Origin: Bradyrhizobium algeriense
Lineage (GTDB): Bacteria > Pseudomonadota > Alphaproteobacteria > Rhizobiales > Xanthobacteraceae
Length of the DNA stretch: 64,000 nt
Direction: 5' to 3'
NCBI RefSeq assembly: GCF_036924595.1
Contig: NZ_JAZHRV010000001.1
Coordinates: 6,599,501 to 6,663,500, forward strand
Shown in pieces: positions 63,537-64,000 of the stretch. The translations under genes and the position numbers were made by a program. The notes below the pieces were generated by a model that had not been told where the DNA came from, ran no database searches, and was given only the letters and a program-made list of their open reading frames with translations. Positions within the stretch are counted from its first letter, which is position 1, and every line of letters begins with the position of its first letter.

Positions 63537-64000
63537 ATGTCTGATCAGGGCAGGCGCGCCGTTCTTGCGGCGGTTGCGGGAGCTGCGGTGCTTGGGCTGA
63601 TGACGGGAGCCGCGTTCGCCCAGACAAAATTCAAGGCCGTCACGACTTTCACGGTTATCGCTGACATGGCCCGAAATGTTGCCGGCGACGCGGCAACCGT
63701 CGAGTCGATTACCAAGCCCGACGCTGAAATTCATAACTATCAGCCGACGCCCGGTGACATCCTGAAGGCGCAGGAAGCGAATCTCGTGCTCTGGAACGGG
63801 CTCAATCTCGAGCTTTGGTTCGAAAGGTTCTTCCAGCGCCTCAAGAATGTTCCGGGCGCTGTCGTCTCCCAGGGCGTCAAGCCGATGGGAATCGTGGAGG
63901 GCCCCTACAAGGGCAAGCCCAACCCGCATGCCTGGATGTCGCCGAATGCGGCGCTCATCTACGTCGATAATATCCGTGACGCTTTCGCAAAGTACGATCC
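63537..64000 (+). CDS. Metal ABC transporter substrate-binding protein, SitA/MntA type (partial)
   Basis: The first 154 residues are visible; the gene continues past the window. A signal peptide (MSDQGRRAVLAAVAGAAVLG, cleaved near AFAQTKF) precedes KAVTTFTVIADMARNVAGDA. The cluster A-I (ZnuA/SitA) metal ligands can be seen as His in EIHNYQPTPGD and NPHAWMSPNAA. The His spacing and absence of a His-rich loop fit manganese/iron (SitA/MntA) more than zinc (ZnuA). ATAGGAGAGCAAAGGA precedes the ATG. The ATP-binding and permease genes are expected downstream. Confidence 0.88.
   Translation, partial: MSDQGRRAVLAAVAGAAVLGLMTGAAFAQTKFKAVTTFTVIADMARNVAGDAATVESITKPDAEIHNYQPTPGDILKAQEANLVLWNGLNLELWFERFFQRLKNVPGAVVSQGVKPMGIVEGPYKGKPNPHAWMSPNAALIYVDNIRDAFAKYD

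Noticed and set aside
1..64000. CRISPR array or phage genes
   Set aside because: No regularly spaced repeats and no capsid, tail, terminase or integrase genes were found in the window.

Overview
The window is GC-rich alphaproteobacterial chromosome. Gene content and protein style point to Bradyrhizobium or a close Nitrobacteraceae relative: a Bug-type solute receptor, Tat-exported metallo-hydrolases, several small proteins of a type common in Bradyrhizobium, and dispersed palindromic intergenic repeats. This assignment comes from pattern recognition, not from a search. No rRNA, tRNA or CRISPR array was seen.

Layout. 1-9 kb: a truncated DUF2652 cyclase-like gene, an MFS transporter, an acyl-CoA-dehydrogenase-like flavoprotein, a chemoreceptor, two small proteins and a PAS-GGDEF-EAL c-di-GMP protein with a degenerate GGDEF motif. 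9-16.7 kb: divergent FAD monooxygenase and Bug receptor, a phytanoyl-CoA-dioxygenase-like protein, mepA with an overlapping Spy-like gene, and the modABC molybdate transporter. 16.7-22.6 kb: ilvD, then a LysR / GrdB-like (Cys variant) / CaiB-type CoA-transferase group on the minus strand, then two small plus-strand genes.

22.67-29.35 kb is the most unusual stretch. A 626-bp piece covering the 3' end of a CPA-type antiporter gene occurs twice in direct orientation, exactly 6052 bp apart. Between the copies lie an IS110-family element, five small genes, an orphan full-length nuoD and an XRE antitoxin-like gene that seems to have lost its start codon and its toxin partner. It looks like an inserted island that supplied its own version of the antiporter 3' end.

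29-41 kb: the intact antiporter, an MscS channel, map, two divergent exported beta-propeller-type proteins, a TIM-barrel-like protein, a Tat-exported metallo-hydrolase, radC, a winged-helix/TolB-like/TPR protein, and a PIN toxin-antitoxin pair with a clear palindromic operator. 41.9-48 kb: an AraC-type regulator among redox and hydrolase genes (SDRs, a chloroperoxidase-like hydrolase, an NDH-2-like flavoprotein, an MBL hydrolase). 48.6-52 kb: membrane and stress genes (HdeD-like, LapA-like), a patatin phospholipase and a frameshifted GntP permease. 52-61.6 kb: DUF1326, Tat-MBL divergent from an AraC regulator, Tat-aldo/keto reductase with DUF6064, GNAT, VOC, a hydroxylaminobenzene-mutase-like protein, and a TetR regulator divergent from an NTF2-like/DUF3237 pair across a palindromic operator. 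61.6-64 kb: a frameshifted OprB-type porin divergent from a SitA/MntA-type metal-binding protein (cut by the window end). Three copies of a 15-bp Fur-family-like palindrome in their shared intergenic region suggest metal-controlled (probably manganese) uptake.

Two genes (GntP permease, OprB porin) carry single-base frameshifts. These may be real mutations or sequence errors.
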